A stretch of DNA of 5,006 bases from Streptosporangiaceae bacterium (GTDB lineage: Bacteria > Actinomycetota > Actinomycetes > Streptosporangiales > Streptosporangiaceae): the NCBI GenBank assembly GCA_030043395.1, contig JASHXW010000553.1, positions 1 through 5,006 of the forward strand. The letters run 5' to 3'. The notes below the pieces were generated by a model that was not told the DNA's origin, did not search any database, and was given only the letters and a program-made list of their open reading frames with translations. This document shows positions 4,353 through 5,006 of this stretch, piece after piece (position 1 is the stretch's first letter; each line of letters starts with the position of its first letter). A program made the position numbers and the translations under genes.

Positions 4353-5006
4353 ATGAGCTTCACCAGCGTGAACCCGCACAACCCGGCTGAGGTGCTCGGG
4401 GAGTGGGAGCCAGCCGGAGCGGCCGGAGCAGACGCGGCCGTCGGCCGGGCGCTGACAGCGGCTCAAGTGTGGCGCGACACGCCGGGTACGGCCAGGGCGA
4501 AGGCGCTGAATGACGCGGGCACGGCGCTGGAGCAGCGTGCCGCCGAGGTCACCGACCTGGTGGTCCGCGAGGTCGGCAAGCCGCTCTCCGAGGCTCGCGG
4601 CGAAGTCGCCAGGGGAGTGGCGATCCTGCGCTACTACGCCCAGGCCGCGTTGCTGCCCGACGGTGAGACCCTGCCCGCCGCGGACCCGGACCAGCTGCTG
4701 ATGGCACGCCATGTCCCGGTCGGCGTTACCGCGCTGGTCACGCCGTGGAACTTCCCGGTCGCGATCCCGCTGTGGAAAGCCGCGCCGAGCCTGGCGTACG
4801 GCAACGCGACCTTGCTGAAGCCGTCGAGCGCGGGAGCGGCTACTGCCCTGCTGCTTGGCGAGATCATCGGCCAGCACCTGCCAGCCGACGTGCTGCAGGT
4901 TGTGCTGGGCGGCGGGGAGACCGCGCGGGCGCTGATCGACAATCCGGGCGTTGCAGCCGTTTCGTTTACCGGCTCCTCGGCCGTCGGTCGTGACATCAGC
5001 GCACGC
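4353..5006 (+). CDS. NAD(P)-dependent aldehyde dehydrogenase, N-terminal part; alpha-ketoglutaric semialdehyde dehydrogenase-like
   Basis: The frame is open from ATG at 4353 to the window edge, 218 residues of an expected 470-490. An adjacent in-frame ATG at 4350 overlaps the dehydrogenase stop as TGATG. Aldehyde dehydrogenase marks are in order: VNPHNPAEVLGEW (6-18), VGVTALVTPWNFPVAIPLWK (123-142, with the catalytic Asn in PWNFP at 133), GNATLLKPSS (150-159, with the NAD-binding Lys at 156) and SFTGSSAVG (204-212). The general-base Glu and nucleophilic Cys lie beyond the window, so activity cannot be confirmed. The IPLWKAAPSLAYGN block resembles the alpha-ketoglutaric semialdehyde dehydrogenase group of sugar-acid pathways, but related groups share it. 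The product would be a carboxylic acid, possibly 2-oxoglutarate. Coupled translation with the preceding dehydrogenase suggests sequential or parallel oxidation steps. Confidence 0.9.
   Translation, partial: MSFTSVNPHNPAEVLGEWEPAGAAGADAAVGRALTAAQVWRDTPGTARAKALNDAGTALEQRAAEVTDLVVREVGKPLSEARGEVARGVAILRYYAQAALLPDGETLPAADPDQLLMARHVPVGVTALVTPWNFPVAIPLWKAAPSLAYGNATLLKPSSAGAATALLLGEIIGQHLPADVLQVVLGGGETARALIDNPGVAAVSFTGSSAVGRDISAR

Noticed and set aside
4320..4355. Terminator between the dehydrogenase and aldehyde dehydrogenase genes
   Set aside because: The genes are joined by a TGATG overlap with a ribosome site, and no stem with a T-run is present.

Overview
The window is GC-rich bacterial DNA with strong G/C preference at third codon positions. 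Genes start with ATG or GTG, sit almost without gaps, and mostly have GGAG-type ribosome sites. Protein content and codon use fit a high-GC Actinomycetota (Streptomyces/Frankia-like relatives), but nothing here fixes the genus. There are six coding regions, two cut by the window edges, and no RNA genes, transposons, CRISPR arrays or recognisable terminators.

Layout: two divergent transcription units flank a control region of about 100 bp at roughly 2333-2434. The leftward unit (minus strand) encodes an M24 peptidase-fold protein that appears to have lost most metal ligands (1139-2332), a cysteine-free U32-type protein (126-1142), and the N-terminus of a third protein (129 to the window edge) that weakly resembles the start of IlvD/Edd-type sugar-acid dehydratases. 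The rightward unit encodes an IclR-family regulator (2435-3331), a zinc-dependent medium-chain alcohol/polyol dehydrogenase (3328-4350) and the first 218 residues of an aldehyde dehydrogenase (4353 to the edge) whose motifs resemble alpha-ketoglutaric semialdehyde dehydrogenases. Every junction inside both units is an overlapping stop/start (ATGA, GTGA or TGATG), so each unit is probably one translationally coupled operon.

Control region: it holds two related 19-bp operator-like palindromes (CGTTCGG-N5-CCGAAC core) at 2292-2310 and 2394-2412. Between them a 10-bp-arm inverted repeat (2342-2375) carries two overlapping, oppositely directed promoter candidates. The simplest reading is that the IclR protein controls both units from these sites.

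Working model (inference): a locus for oxidative breakdown of a sugar acid or polyol. The dehydrogenase would oxidise the substrate, the dehydratase would make a 2-keto-3-deoxy acid, and the aldehyde dehydrogenase would oxidise a semialdehyde to a dicarboxylate such as 2-oxoglutarate. The roles of the two peptidase-fold proteins in such a pathway are unexplained and are the most novel aspect of the cluster. The most striking DNA feature is a 15-bp tandem repeat (56-130) that has multiplied the stop/start junction between the U32 gene and the gene after it.
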